Source of the DNA: Paracoccus denitrificans
GTDB lineage: Bacteria; Pseudomonadota; Alphaproteobacteria; Rhodobacterales; Rhodobacteraceae
Length of the DNA: 64,000 nucleotides
Assembly (NCBI GenBank): GCA_003240735.1
Contig: QFNE01000003.1
Coordinates: 202,951 to 266,950 of the forward strand
Reading direction: 5' to 3'
A model generated the notes under the pieces. The model had not been told where the DNA came from and ran no database searches. It saw only the letters and a program-made list of their open reading frames with translations. Of this stretch, positions 1 through 7,479 are shown piece by piece; the stretch's first letter is position 1, and every line of letters starts with the position of its first letter. A program made the translations under genes and the position numbers.

Positions 1-1
1 C

Positions 2-256
2 ATGAACGACTTCCGCGCGGCCTTCGAGCATCTGCCGGACGAACAGCGTGAGGCGCTGATGATGGTCGGGGCGTCGGGCTTTTCCTATGAGGAGGCCGCG
101 GCGATGACCAATGTGGCCGTTGGGACCGTCAAAAGCCGCGCCAACAGGGGCCGCCGCCGACTGGCTGAGCTTTTGCACCTGAAAGAGGGTGAGGAATTCG
201 AATTGACCGACCGCGCAACGATGGCGGTCATGGCGAACAACCCCGTCTCTCGTTGA
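2..256 (+). CDS. RNA polymerase sigma factor, ECF/EcfG type (C-terminal part, 5' end outside window)
   Basis: Only the last 84 codons are visible; the frame is open to the left edge. They form sigma region 4: a 'LPDEQREALMMVGASGFSYEEAA' like helix pair followed by the DNA-recognition helix 'VGTVKSRANRGRRRLAEL'. The sequence resembles the general stress response sigma factor EcfG of alphaproteobacteria, which reads -35 elements of stress promoters and is released from anti-sigma NepR by phosphorylated PhyR. The sensor kinase starting 9 bases downstream belongs to the kinase family that commonly feeds this pathway, which supports the call. The Met at the start is probably internal. EcfG rather than another ECF group is an inference from the partial sequence. 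Confidence 0.8.
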   Translation: MNDFRAAFEHLPDEQREALMMVGASGFSYEEAAAMTNVAVGTVKSRANRGRRRLAELLHLKEGEEFELTDRATMAVMANNPVSR

Positions 257-265
257 GGGTGGGGT

Positions 266-2041
266 ATGACGGGCCGCTTCCAGTTTCTGAACAGCCTGGG
301 CACACGGCTCGCGATGTTACTTTCGCTGGCCATCCTGCCGATCGGTCTCATCTCATTGATGCAGACGCTCAACCTCTCCCGAGAGGCAGAACGATCCTCT
401 GAACTGGCGCTGATCGGCCGGACGGCGGCGGCCGCGTCAGGCGAACGCGCCTTGATCCTGAGCGCGCTGGGCGCTGCGCAGGCCTTGGGGCCGGCCGTCC
501 TGCGCGAGATGGACGACCCGGCCGCCTGTAGCGCGATGATGCGTAGTTTCGCTGAACAGTCGGCGACGTATCGGTTCGCGGGGTTCATCCCTGTCAACGG
601 GATCGTCACCTGCGGGTCCATGGGCGGCACCACGCCCTTTGACGTCAGTTCTTCTCCCGTCTTTCACGACTTTATGACGCGGCCAAGACCAATGGTCGCG
701 GCATCCGACCGCGCCATGATCTCGCATGAGCCGGTCGTGATCGTCGCCCAGCCGCTTTACCGCGACGGCACGCTTCTGGGGTACGTCGGCCTTTCCATTT
801 CCAAGGATCTGCTGCGCGCCACCCATGACCCCAGCATGAGCGTGGGCGCCCGAATCGTTACGTTCAACATCGCGGGGCAAGTGCTGGTGTCGGACGACGA
901 CACTGACACTGCCGCAATTCTGCCAGCTGGGGTCGATCTGAAAGAGCTGTCGCAACGCGCAAACTCCACCTTCCGCGCGCGCACCAGCAACGGCGAGCGT
1001 CGGGTGTTCAGCGTGGTCCCTGTGAGCAACGGGCTGGTTTTTGCGATCGGCAGCTGGACGTCGGATCAATCGGGGGTCGGTAACTTCAAACTGTCCCGCC
1101 TGACAGGTGTGCTGTTTCCCCTCGCGCTCTGGGCGGTGTCGTTGGCGGTGGCATATTTTGCCGTCTATCGATTGGTGCTGCGCCACGTCCGTGAACTGCG
1201 CAGCCAGATGCGGCGGTTCGCCATTGGATCGCGAAAGATTTCCCCCGCGGTCATCAACGATGCGCCTGCCGAAATTGCCGAGGTCAGCCGCACATTCCGG
1301 GACATGGCCCGCATCCTGATCCGCGACAATGCTGCGATGGAAGAGGCCGTACAGGAAAAAACGGTCCTGCTGAAAGAGGTCCATCATCGCGTCAAGAACA
1401 ACCTTCAGCTGATCGCCTCGATCATCAACATGCAAAGCCGGGTCATCCATGACAGCGACGCCAAGCGTGTGCTGCGGTCCGTGCAGGACCGGGTGCTGTC
1501 GCTCGCCACGATCTATCGCAACCTTTATCAGGCAGAGCATCTCGATACGGTCGAAGCGGATCGCCTGATTTCCGACATCATCGCCCAGATGTCGGGGGCT
1601 GCCATCGCGCCGGGAACTGCGATCAAGGTTGAAACCGAATTCGACAAGCTGACGCTGGTGCCTGATCAGGCGGTGCCACTGACCCTGCTGACGACCGAAG
1701 CGTTCACCAACGCAGTGAAATACGCCGGTGCTCCGACATCTGGCGGACCTGCCTGGGTGCGTGTCACGCTGGAAAAAGTCGGACCGGGCCGGGCGTCCCT
1801 GATGGTGCAGAATTCGCTGGGCGGCGCGGTACCGGATACCGACAGCACCGGTCTGGGCAGCCAGCTGATCGAGGCGTTCGCCTTGCAGCTGGACGCAGAG
1901 CCCGAAATTTCTTCGACTGACGACAGCTTTACCCTGCAGATGGAGTTTGCTGTGGTCGAGCCCGTGGTCACACGTCCGCATCAGAACCCTGAACGACCGG
2001 TCGTACTGACTTCCGCCGCGCGTGAAGGGTCGCGACACTAG
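266..2041 (+). CDS. Membrane sensor histidine kinase, HisKA_2/HWE-like
   Basis: 591 residues. One membrane segment lies at about residues 10-31 and a second at about 279-300, enclosing a roughly 245-residue periplasmic sensor region. A short HAMP-like linker follows, then a HisKA_2 dimerisation domain with 'KEVHHRVKNNLQLI' (phospho-acceptor His near residue 373) and a C-terminal ATPase domain with 'EAFTNAVKYA' as its N box. Kinases of this family phosphorylate single-domain or PhyR-type regulators of the general stress response. The ATG at 266 has a GAGGG ribosome site and sits 9 bases after the sigma factor stop, so the two genes are probably cotranscribed. The stimulus cannot be told from the sequence. 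Confidence 0.9.
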   Translation: MTGRFQFLNSLGTRLAMLLSLAILPIGLISLMQTLNLSREAERSSELALIGRTAAAASGERALILSALGAAQALGPAVLREMDDPAACSAMMRSFAEQSATYRFAGFIPVNGIVTCGSMGGTTPFDVSSSPVFHDFMTRPRPMVAASDRAMISHEPVVIVAQPLYRDGTLLGYVGLSISKDLLRATHDPSMSVGARIVTFNIAGQVLVSDDDTDTAAILPAGVDLKELSQRANSTFRARTSNGERRVFSVVPVSNGLVFAIGSWTSDQSGVGNFKLSRLTGVLFPLALWAVSLAVAYFAVYRLVLRHVRELRSQMRRFAIGSRKISPAVINDAPAEIAEVSRTFRDMARILIRDNAAMEEAVQEKTVLLKEVHHRVKNNLQLIASIINMQSRVIHDSDAKRVLRSVQDRVLSLATIYRNLYQAEHLDTVEADRLISDIIAQMSGAAIAPGTAIKVETEFDKLTLVPDQAVPLTLLTTEAFTNAVKYAGAPTSGGPAWVRVTLEKVGPGRASLMVQNSLGGAVPDTDSTGLGSQLIEAFALQLDAEPEISSTDDSFTLQMEFAVVEPVVTRPHQNPERPVVLTSAAREGSRH

Positions 2042-2048
2042 GCCCGGA

Positions 2049-2951
2049 TTACCCCTTGGGGGCTGTCGTTCGGGCAGTCGCCATGCTCCGGGCAAGTTCA
2101 CGGGCACGACGTGCGGCGGACAGACGCCGTCTGCGGGCGATTTCGACGTTCAGAACGGCACCCAGCATCACCGAAAACCCGGCGAGATAGAACCACATCA
2201 GCAACGCGATGACGGCGCCGATCGAACCATAGATGCGGTTATAGCTGTTGAACTGTGCCAGATAGGCCGAAAACGCCAGCGACGCCGCACCCCATGCCAG
2301 CGCCGCGAATACGGCCCCCCAAGTGAACAGCGGTGTGCGTGGCGTTTCCACGTTCGGGCCATAGCGGTAGATGATCCCGATCCCGGTCACGACGATGGCG
2401 AACATCGCGACCCATGGCACGTTCCCGGTCAGCCACCCTTGCAGCGGTCCCAGATCGATGAAGTTAAGCGCGATCGGCACGACGATGATCATGGCGAGCC
2501 CGATGAACGTCGTGGCCATGATGGCCAATGTCAGGCCGTAAGCCAGAAACCAGCCAAAGATCGTGGCATGAGAGCGGACACCGTGCGCCGCGTTCAGCCC
2601 GCGAACCAGTGCATTCACGCCAGCCCGCGCGGAAATCGTCGCGACCATGAATGAAATGAACGAGGTCCATCCCAGCTGAGTACGCCCGGTAGAGGTCATG
2701 GCATCGATCTGGGTGTGCAGAATCTCGGACGCCTGATGCGGGGCGAATTCATCAAGTACGCGGTAGTATTCCTGGATCAGTGTCGGATCGAACCACAGCC
2801 CCCACAGGGCGATGATCGCAGCAAGGCCCGGAAAGATCGCGAACATGGCGTAAAACGCGACGCCGGCGGCGATCAGACCCATATGGATCTTGTCCATCCG
2901 CTCCATCACGGCGACGGTGAAGTTCCAGAAATCCTTCAGCTGCTCGATCAT
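2049..2951 (-). CDS. YihY/BrkB family inner-membrane protein
   Basis: 300 residues from the ATG at 2951; a TTG at 3005 would add 18 polar residues and is less likely. Six hydrophobic segments alternate with short loops, and the N-terminal 'AAGVAFYAMFAIFPGLAA' segment is the family hallmark. The C-terminus is Arg-rich and cytoplasmic. Proteins of this family were once called ribonuclease BN, an assignment since withdrawn; their real role is unknown, with export or membrane integrity suggested. The gene converges on the kinase gene, stops 7 bases from it, and stands apart from the dnaQ group upstream. Confidence 0.88.
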   Translation of the reverse strand: MIEQLKDFWNFTVAVMERMDKIHMGLIAAGVAFYAMFAIFPGLAAIIALWGLWFDPTLIQEYYRVLDEFAPHQASEILHTQIDAMTSTGRTQLGWTSFISFMVATISARAGVNALVRGLNAAHGVRSHATIFGWFLAYGLTLAIMATTFIGLAMIIVVPIALNFIDLGPLQGWLTGNVPWVAMFAIVVTGIGIIYRYGPNVETPRTPLFTWGAVFAALAWGAASLAFSAYLAQFNSYNRIYGSIGAVIALLMWFYLAGFSVMLGAVLNVEIARRRRLSAARRARELARSMATARTTAPKG

Positions 2952-3023
2952 GCGTTCCCCGCCAGTCCACGGGTCAGCTTTGGGTGCGAGGCGCGCTTTG
3001 CGCAACTGGCGCGTGGCGTCAGG

Positions 3024-3725
3024 TCAAAGAAACCGCGACCATAGTGACTTTTCGCCCATCGCCGCGACAAACGCGGCGTGGGCGTCCTGTTCGGCATCCG
3101 TCACACGCGGCGGCAGCGGGGTGGGCCTTTGACGTCGTGGCTGCATCTTAAGGACAACGCCGTCGGCCGGCGTCGATTGGGCGGCGGCATCCAGCACCAG
3201 CGTCGGTTGACGCCCACCGATCAGTTCCAGATAAACCTCGGCCAGAAGCTGGCTGTCCAACAGCGCGCCGTGCAGATCACGGCCGGAATTGTCGACCCCG
3301 AACCGCCGACACAGCGCATCAAGCGACGCCGGAGAGCCGGGAAACTTGCGCCGCGCCATGGCCGCGGTATCCAAAGACCGGCCGGGCTTCAGCGCCGGCA
3401 TGCCGGCACGCTGAAGTTCCGCGTTCAGGAATTTGATGTCGAAGTCGGCATTGTGGGCGATCAGCCGGGCCTCATCCCCTACGAAGCGTAGGAACTCGGC
3501 CGCGACTTCATGAAACCGGGGTTTATCGCGCAGGAAGTCGTCGCCCAGACCGTGGATCGCGAACGCCTCGGCCGGCATCGACCGATCGGGGTTCAGATAA
3601 ACGTGATAATGGTTCCCCGAAGGCAGGTGATTGATCAGCTCCACCGCGCCGATTTCCACGACGCGGTCCCCGGTCAGGGGGTCCAGTCCGGTGGTTTCGG
3701 TATCGAATACGATTTCGCGGATCAT
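3024..3725 (-). CDS. dnaQ: DNA polymerase III epsilon subunit (3'-5' exonuclease)
   Basis: 233 residues. The three exonuclease motifs of the DEDDh family are in order: 'FDTETTG' (residues 7-13, metal-binding Asp8 and Glu10), 'HNADFDIKFLN' (91-101), and 'DLHGALLDSQLLAEVY' with the catalytic His near 151. It supplies proofreading in the replicative polymerase. The C-terminal tail of about 45 residues after the exonuclease domain would bind the alpha subunit. The ATG at 3725 overlaps the coaE stop codon by 4 bases, so dnaQ is translationally coupled as last gene of aroE-coaE-dnaQ, an origin-proximal order seen in many alphaproteobacteria. Confidence 0.95.
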   Translation of the reverse strand: MIREIVFDTETTGLDPLTGDRVVEIGAVELINHLPSGNHYHVYLNPDRSMPAEAFAIHGLGDDFLRDKPRFHEVAAEFLRFVGDEARLIAHNADFDIKFLNAELQRAGMPALKPGRSLDTAAMARRKFPGSPASLDALCRRFGVDNSGRDLHGALLDSQLLAEVYLELIGGRQPTLVLDAAAQSTPADGVVLKMQPRRQRPTPLPPRVTDAEQDAHAAFVAAMGEKSLWSRFL

Positions 3726-4312
3726 GCCTGTCCTGCCAGTATCTGCGCGACGATGCCCTGGATCGCGCGCCGCGCCCCCTCTAACGTATCGGAAGGAATG
3801 ATCCAATCGGCACGGGTTCGCTTTTCCGCGTCCGGGGTTTGCCGCGCGATGATCAGATCTAGCGTCTGTTCGTCCATCGTGCCGCGGGCGAGAATGCGGG
3901 CGCGTCGCGTCGCTTCATCGGTGGAAACGACCGCGACACCGTCCATCGCCGCGTCCGCGCCAGTTTCGAACAGCAGCGGGATATCCAGAATGATCAGAGC
4001 CCCGTCGAAATTCGCGGTGATGAAGTCCGCGCGATCGGCGACAACCAAAGGATGAACGATCCGCTCCAACACCGCAAACCCGTCGGGATGCACCGTCAAT
4101 GCCTGCCGCAGGCGGGACCGATCAACCGCTGCGTCCACCAATGCGGCAGGAAAGACGGCACCGACCGGGCCGACTGCTGCGCCGCCTTTGGCATAAAGCC
4201 GGTGGACGGTCGCATCGGCATCCCAGACAGGGTGCCCGAGATCGCGAAACATCTTCGCAGCGGTCGATTTGCCCATGCCGATGCCGCCGGTCAGGCCAAG
4301 CAGGAAGCTCAT
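3722..4312 (-). CDS. coaE: Dephospho-CoA kinase
   Basis: 196 residues, normal length for CoaE. The P-loop 'GGIGMGKST' lies at residues 9-17 and is followed by 'VWDADATVHRLY', the conserved Asp-containing segment that binds the acceptor sugar. It phosphorylates the 3'-OH of dephospho-CoA, the last step of coenzyme A synthesis, in the cytoplasm. It overlaps aroE upstream and dnaQ downstream by 4 bases each (ATGA), so the three genes are one translationally coupled unit. Confidence 0.95.
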   Translation of the reverse strand: MSFLLGLTGGIGMGKSTAAKMFRDLGHPVWDADATVHRLYAKGGAAVGPVGAVFPAALVDAAVDRSRLRQALTVHPDGFAVLERIVHPLVVADRADFITANFDGALIILDIPLLFETGADAAMDGVAVVSTDEATRRARILARGTMDEQTLDLIIARQTPDAEKRTRADWIIPSDTLEGARRAIQGIVAQILAGQA

Positions 4313-5169
4313 CCAAGGACGGCCTTGCGCAGATCGTCGTCAACCGCAGGCCGCACCCCGAACCAGCGTTCAAAGCCTGGCGCGCCCTGATGAAGCAGCA
4401 TGCCGAGACCATCCACAACGCGGCACCCGCGCGCCTGCGCGGCCAACAGAAATTCGGTCATCAGCGGGGTATAGACAAGATCCGTCACCACCGCCTGCGG
4501 GTAAAGCGCGTCCAGCGGCAGGCGCAGCGCGGGTTGCCCGACCATGCCCTGGGACGTCGTGTTCACTACTGTCCGGGCACCGTCGAGCATGTTGGCGGCC
4601 TCGGCCCAGTCGTAGACGACGACGCGACCGCCGAATTCGGCCTTGATCTGATCGGCGCGCAGGCGTGTCCGGTTGCTGATCCTAAGCTCGGCCACACCAC
4701 TTTCCAGAAGGGCTGCAACCACCGCGCGGGACGCGCCGCCGGCGCCGATGACGGCCGCGGGGCCGGCCTCTGGCTGCCAGTCGGGAACGCTTTGGCGCAG
4801 GTTGGCAATAAACCCGAACCCGTCGGTGTTGTCGGCATAGATCTTGCCATCGGGCCGGAATATCAACGTGTTAGCCGCGCCGATCAGCGAGGCACGGTCG
4901 GTCACGACATCGGCCAGCGCCAGAACGGCCTGCTTGTGGGGGATCGTCACGTTGGCCCCCACGAAGCCCGCCTTGGGCAGCGCGTGCAGCACAGCCGCCA
5001 GATGATCGGGCTGAACCGCCAGCGGCACGTAATGGCCCGCAATCCCGTGACGGCGCAGCCAGTGATTATGCAAGCGTGGCGACAGCGAATGCGCGACCGG
5101 CCAGCCGATGACGCCGGCCACCGGCAAGGTCGGATGATCAGCCGATTGCGGCACAGGGGCAGAGGTCAC
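4309..5169 (-). CDS. aroE: Shikimate dehydrogenase (NADP+)
   Basis: 286 residues, starting at a GTG. 'GWPVAHSLSP' near the N-terminus binds shikimate, 'NVTIPHK' carries the catalytic Lys, and 'GAGGASRAVV' begins the NADP-binding Rossmann fold. It reduces 3-dehydroshikimate in aromatic amino-acid synthesis. It is the first gene of the aroE-coaE-dnaQ unit and its 5' end abuts the origin-like region, so its promoter must lie among the DnaA boxes. In many relatives a maf gene precedes aroE; none is present between aroE and the origin here. The weak ribosome site leaves the exact start uncertain. Confidence 0.93.
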   Translation of the reverse strand: MTSAPVPQSADHPTLPVAGVIGWPVAHSLSPRLHNHWLRRHGIAGHYVPLAVQPDHLAAVLHALPKAGFVGANVTIPHKQAVLALADVVTDRASLIGAANTLIFRPDGKIYADNTDGFGFIANLRQSVPDWQPEAGPAAVIGAGGASRAVVAALLESGVAELRISNRTRLRADQIKAEFGGRVVVYDWAEAANMLDGARTVVNTTSQGMVGQPALRLPLDALYPQAVVTDLVYTPLMTEFLLAAQARGCRVVDGLGMLLHQGAPGFERWFGVRPAVDDDLRKAVLG

Positions 5170-5237
5170 AGGGCAGCGTCCATCACTTGGAAATCAACCC
5201 GTAAACTGTCGCCCGAAAGCGCCGGCTGGGGCAAGTC

Positions 5238-5246
5238 TGTGGATAA
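5238..5246 (-). promoter_or_regulatory. DnaA box, perfect consensus
   Basis: TGTGGATAA on the plus strand, the complement of TTATCCACA. It is separated by about 100 bases from the main box cluster and lies nearest to aroE, so DnaA bound here might also affect aroE transcription. Confidence 0.7.
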
Positions 5247-5369
5247 GATGCGTATCAAGGCGTGGAGCGGCTGGGACCAAATCGGCACATGCGGCACGCT
5301 CGGGAAAACTCGTCCCTTACCTGGTCCTTCCAACAGGGGTTTTCCACATGTGTAAACCTATCCACATTC

Positions 5370-5378
5370 TTATCCACA
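5370..5378 (+). promoter_or_regulatory. DnaA box, perfect consensus, centre of cluster
   Basis: TTATCCACA. It is preceded at 12-base spacing by the 8/9 match at 5358-5366 and before that by TTTTCCACA at 5340-5348, so three same-strand boxes lie within 39 bases, with a further 8/9 match at 5408-5416. Confidence 0.75.
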
Positions 5379-5565
5379 GCTGGGGATATGTGGGATGCAT
5401 CCACGGATCATCCACAACTCAGGGATACGCCAAATGTATGTTATTCTTAGGTAATTCATATTCTGTCTGCCCCTGTGAACAGAGTTTTCCCGGTTGGAAA
5501 ACTTGTGGGCGGGTTGGTGCGACATGCCGAATTCCACTGATCCACAGGCCCTACAACACCCTCTA

Positions 5566-5598
5566 CCTTCTTATTCCTTCTTTATTTAAAGAAAGAAG
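5566..5598. other. AT-rich candidate DNA unwinding element
   Basis: A pyrimidine-rich then A-rich tract between the last DnaA box and hemJ. It contains a 7-bp inverted repeat, CTTCTTT at 5577-5583 and AAAGAAG at 5592-5598, with loop ATTTAAAG. It is one of the most AT-rich stretches in an otherwise GC-rich window. A second AT-rich patch lies at about 5431-5465, so the true unwinding site is not settled. Confidence 0.45.
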
Positions 5599-5618
5599 CA
5601 GAGAGGATTTTGACCTGC

Positions 5619-6065
5619 ATGACTGACTGGCTGATCTCTGCGTATCCGTGGGTCAAGGCGTTCCACGTCATGGCGGTCATCGCGTGGATGGCCGCGCTGT
5701 TCTATCTGCCAAGGCTGTACGTCTATCACGCCGAGCGTGGGACCTTGGACGGAGAGCCTGGGGCCAGCTTTCATATCATGGAAGAAAAGCTTCTGCGCGT
5801 GATCATGCGGCCGGCGATGATCGCGACTTGGATCGCGGGACTGGCGCTTGTGATGACGCCGGGGGTTGTCGACTGGACGATGGTCTGGCCATGGACCAAG
5901 GCGGCCGCTGTGATTGCCATGACGGCCTTTCACGGCTGGCTGGTGGGTCAGTATCGCGCGCTGGCAGAAGGCAAGGGAAAATCCGGGCGCACGTACCGGA
6001 TGATGAACGAACTGCCGACGCTGCTGATGGCCGTCATCGTGCTGTCGGTCATCGTCAAGTTCTAA
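5619..6065 (+). CDS. hemJ: Protoporphyrinogen oxidase HemJ
   Basis: 148 residues from the ATG at 5619; a TTG three codons earlier is possible. Four membrane helices are evident. Conserved features of the family are seen: the first helix with 'FHVMAVIAWMAALFYLPRLYVYH' character carrying its two His, and 'EKLLRVIMRPAM' after helix one. HemJ oxidises protoporphyrinogen IX to protoporphyrin IX in haem synthesis and is the usual enzyme of this step in alphaproteobacteria. A GAGAGGA ribosome site lies just upstream. The gene faces away from the origin and heads the rightward group; hemE, which often sits here in relatives, is absent. Confidence 0.9.
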   Translation: MTDWLISAYPWVKAFHVMAVIAWMAALFYLPRLYVYHAERGTLDGEPGASFHIMEEKLLRVIMRPAMIATWIAGLALVMTPGVVDWTMVWPWTKAAAVIAMTAFHGWLVGQYRALAEGKGKSGRTYRMMNELPTLLMAVIVLSVIVKF

Positions 6066-6071
6066 GCATGG

Positions 6072-6100
6072 TTGACTTGGCCGCGCCGAAACCCTAATTG
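6072..6100 (+). promoter_or_regulatory. Candidate promoter for rho
   Basis: TTGACT at 6072-6077, a 17-base spacer, and TAATTG at 6095-6100. The -35 matches well and the -10 poorly. The 135-base gap between hemJ and rho otherwise holds no gene and may contain the rho leader used for autoregulation. Confidence 0.3.
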
Positions 6101-6200
6101 CCGGTCTCGTGCGCCGTCCGGCGACACACCCCCCGTTTCAAATATTTTTGCCCATCCGGCCCGTCATGACGTGTCCTGGGCCCCGCATGGTGATTTTCAT

Positions 6201-7472
6201 ATGAGCGACGAACGTCTCAACCTGTCCGACCTGAAGGCGAAAAGCCCGGCCGATCTGCTGTCCATGGCAGAGGAGTGGGAGGTCGAAAACGCATCGACGA
6301 TGCGCAAGGGTGAAATGATGTTCGCTCTGCTGAAGGAACATGCCGAAGACGGCGTCGAAATCGGCGGCGACGGCGTGCTGGAAGTCGTCCAGGACGGCTT
6401 TGGATTTCTGCGCTCGCCCGAAGCGAACTATCTACCCGGTCCCGACGACATTTATGTCAGCCCGGACATGATCCGTCAGTATTCGCTGCGCACCGGCGAC
6501 ACGGTCGAAGGTGTCATACGTGCACCTGGTGAAAACGAACGCTATTTCGCGCTGACCAAGGTCGAGCGGATCAACTTTGAAGACCCCGAGAAGGCAAAGC
6601 ACAAGGTTGCATTCGACAACCTGACGCCGCTGTACCCGAACGAGCGCCTGAAGATGGAGTTGGACGATCCGACGGTGAAGGACCGCTCGGCGCGGATCAT
6701 CGATCTGGTTGCCCCGATCGGCAAGGGTCAGCGTTCGCTAATCGCCGCGCCGCCGCGGACCGGTAAGACTGTGCTGTTGCAGAATATCGCGCACTCGATC
6801 GAGAAGAACCACCCCGAGTGCTACCTGATCGTTCTGCTGATCGACGAACGCCCCGAGGAAGTGACTGATATGCAGCGCAGCGTGCGCGGTGAGGTCATCA
6901 GCTCGACCTTTGACGAACCCGCAACGCGTCACGTCGCCGTCAGTGAGATGGTGATCGAGAAGGCCAAGCGTCTTGTCGAGCACAAACGAGATGTTGTGAT
7001 CCTGCTTGATTCGATCACAAGACTTGGACGCGCATTCAACACGGTCGTCCCTAGTTCTGGTAAAGTTCTGACAGGTGGGGTTGATGCAAACGCCCTGCAG
7101 CGCCCCAAGCGTTTCTTTGGTGCGGCCCGCAATATCGAAGAAGGTGGGTCGCTGACCATCATCGCGACCGCGCTGATCGAAACCGGATCGCGCATGGACG
7201 AGGTCATCTTCGAAGAATTCAAAGGGACCGGCAACAGCGACATCGTTCTGGACCGTAAGATTTCTGACAAGCGGATCTTCCCTGCAATGGACATCCTAAA
7301 GTCCGGGACGCGGAAGGAAGACCTTCTGGTCGATCCGAAGGATCTGCAGAAGATGTATCTGCTGCGCCGCATCCTGAACCCGATGGGCACAACGGATGCC
7401 ATCGAATTCCTGATTTCGAAGCTGAAGCAGACCAAGACCAACAGCGACTTCTTCGATTCGATGAACGCCTGA
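6201..7472 (+). CDS. rho: Transcription termination factor Rho
   Basis: 423 residues from the ATG at 6201, matching the usual length of about 420. The N-terminal RNA-binding domain includes 'GVLEVVQDGFGFLRS', and the RecA-like motor has Walker A 'APPRTGKT' with Lys189 and 'VILLDSITRLGRAFN' as Walker B and following loop. The ring-shaped hexamer translocates on RNA and releases transcripts from polymerase. A longer upstream frame exists but has no family similarity. The position next to mnmE in the origin-proximal block is conserved. Confidence 0.97.
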   Translation: MSDERLNLSDLKAKSPADLLSMAEEWEVENASTMRKGEMMFALLKEHAEDGVEIGGDGVLEVVQDGFGFLRSPEANYLPGPDDIYVSPDMIRQYSLRTGDTVEGVIRAPGENERYFALTKVERINFEDPEKAKHKVAFDNLTPLYPNERLKMELDDPTVKDRSARIIDLVAPIGKGQRSLIAAPPRTGKTVLLQNIAHSIEKNHPECYLIVLLIDERPEEVTDMQRSVRGEVISSTFDEPATRHVAVSEMVIEKAKRLVEHKRDVVILLDSITRLGRAFNTVVPSSGKVLTGGVDANALQRPKRFFGAARNIEEGGSLTIIATALIETGSRMDEVIFEEFKGTGNSDIVLDRKISDKRIFPAMDILKSGTRKEDLLVDPKDLQKMYLLRRILNPMGTTDAIEFLISKLKQTKTNSDFFDSMNA

Positions 7473-7479
7473 GGGTGAT

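Larger units (their letters stand above)
5170..5618. other. oriC: Chromosomal replication origin region (oriC), putative
   Basis: A 449-base gap between divergent aroE and hemJ. It holds two perfect DnaA boxes (TTATCCACA, plus strand at 5370-5378; complement at 5238-5246). Near-matches are TTTTCCACA at 5340-5348, CTATCCACA at 5358-5366, TCATCCACA at 5408-5416 and TGATCCACA at 5538-5546. A 7-bp dyad (GTTTTCC/GGAAAAC, 5484-5490 and 5496-5502) and an AT-rich element at about 5566-5598 follow. An imperfect IHF-like site is at 5192-5204. Small open frames across the region look non-coding. Location beside rho-mnmE-mnmG-rsmG-parAB on one side and aroE-coaE-dnaQ on the other is where alphaproteobacterial origins are usually found. 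Box density is seen; origin activity is inferred. Confidence 0.8.

Noticed and set aside
437..2107. Long minus-strand open frame of over 550 codons opposite the sensor kinase
   Set aside because: High-GC shadow frame; Arg/His-rich with no domain, while the plus strand encodes a clear kinase.
5262..5626. Small open frames in the aroE-hemJ gap
   Set aside because: They run through the DnaA box cluster, lack ribosome sites and have no recognisable sequence.
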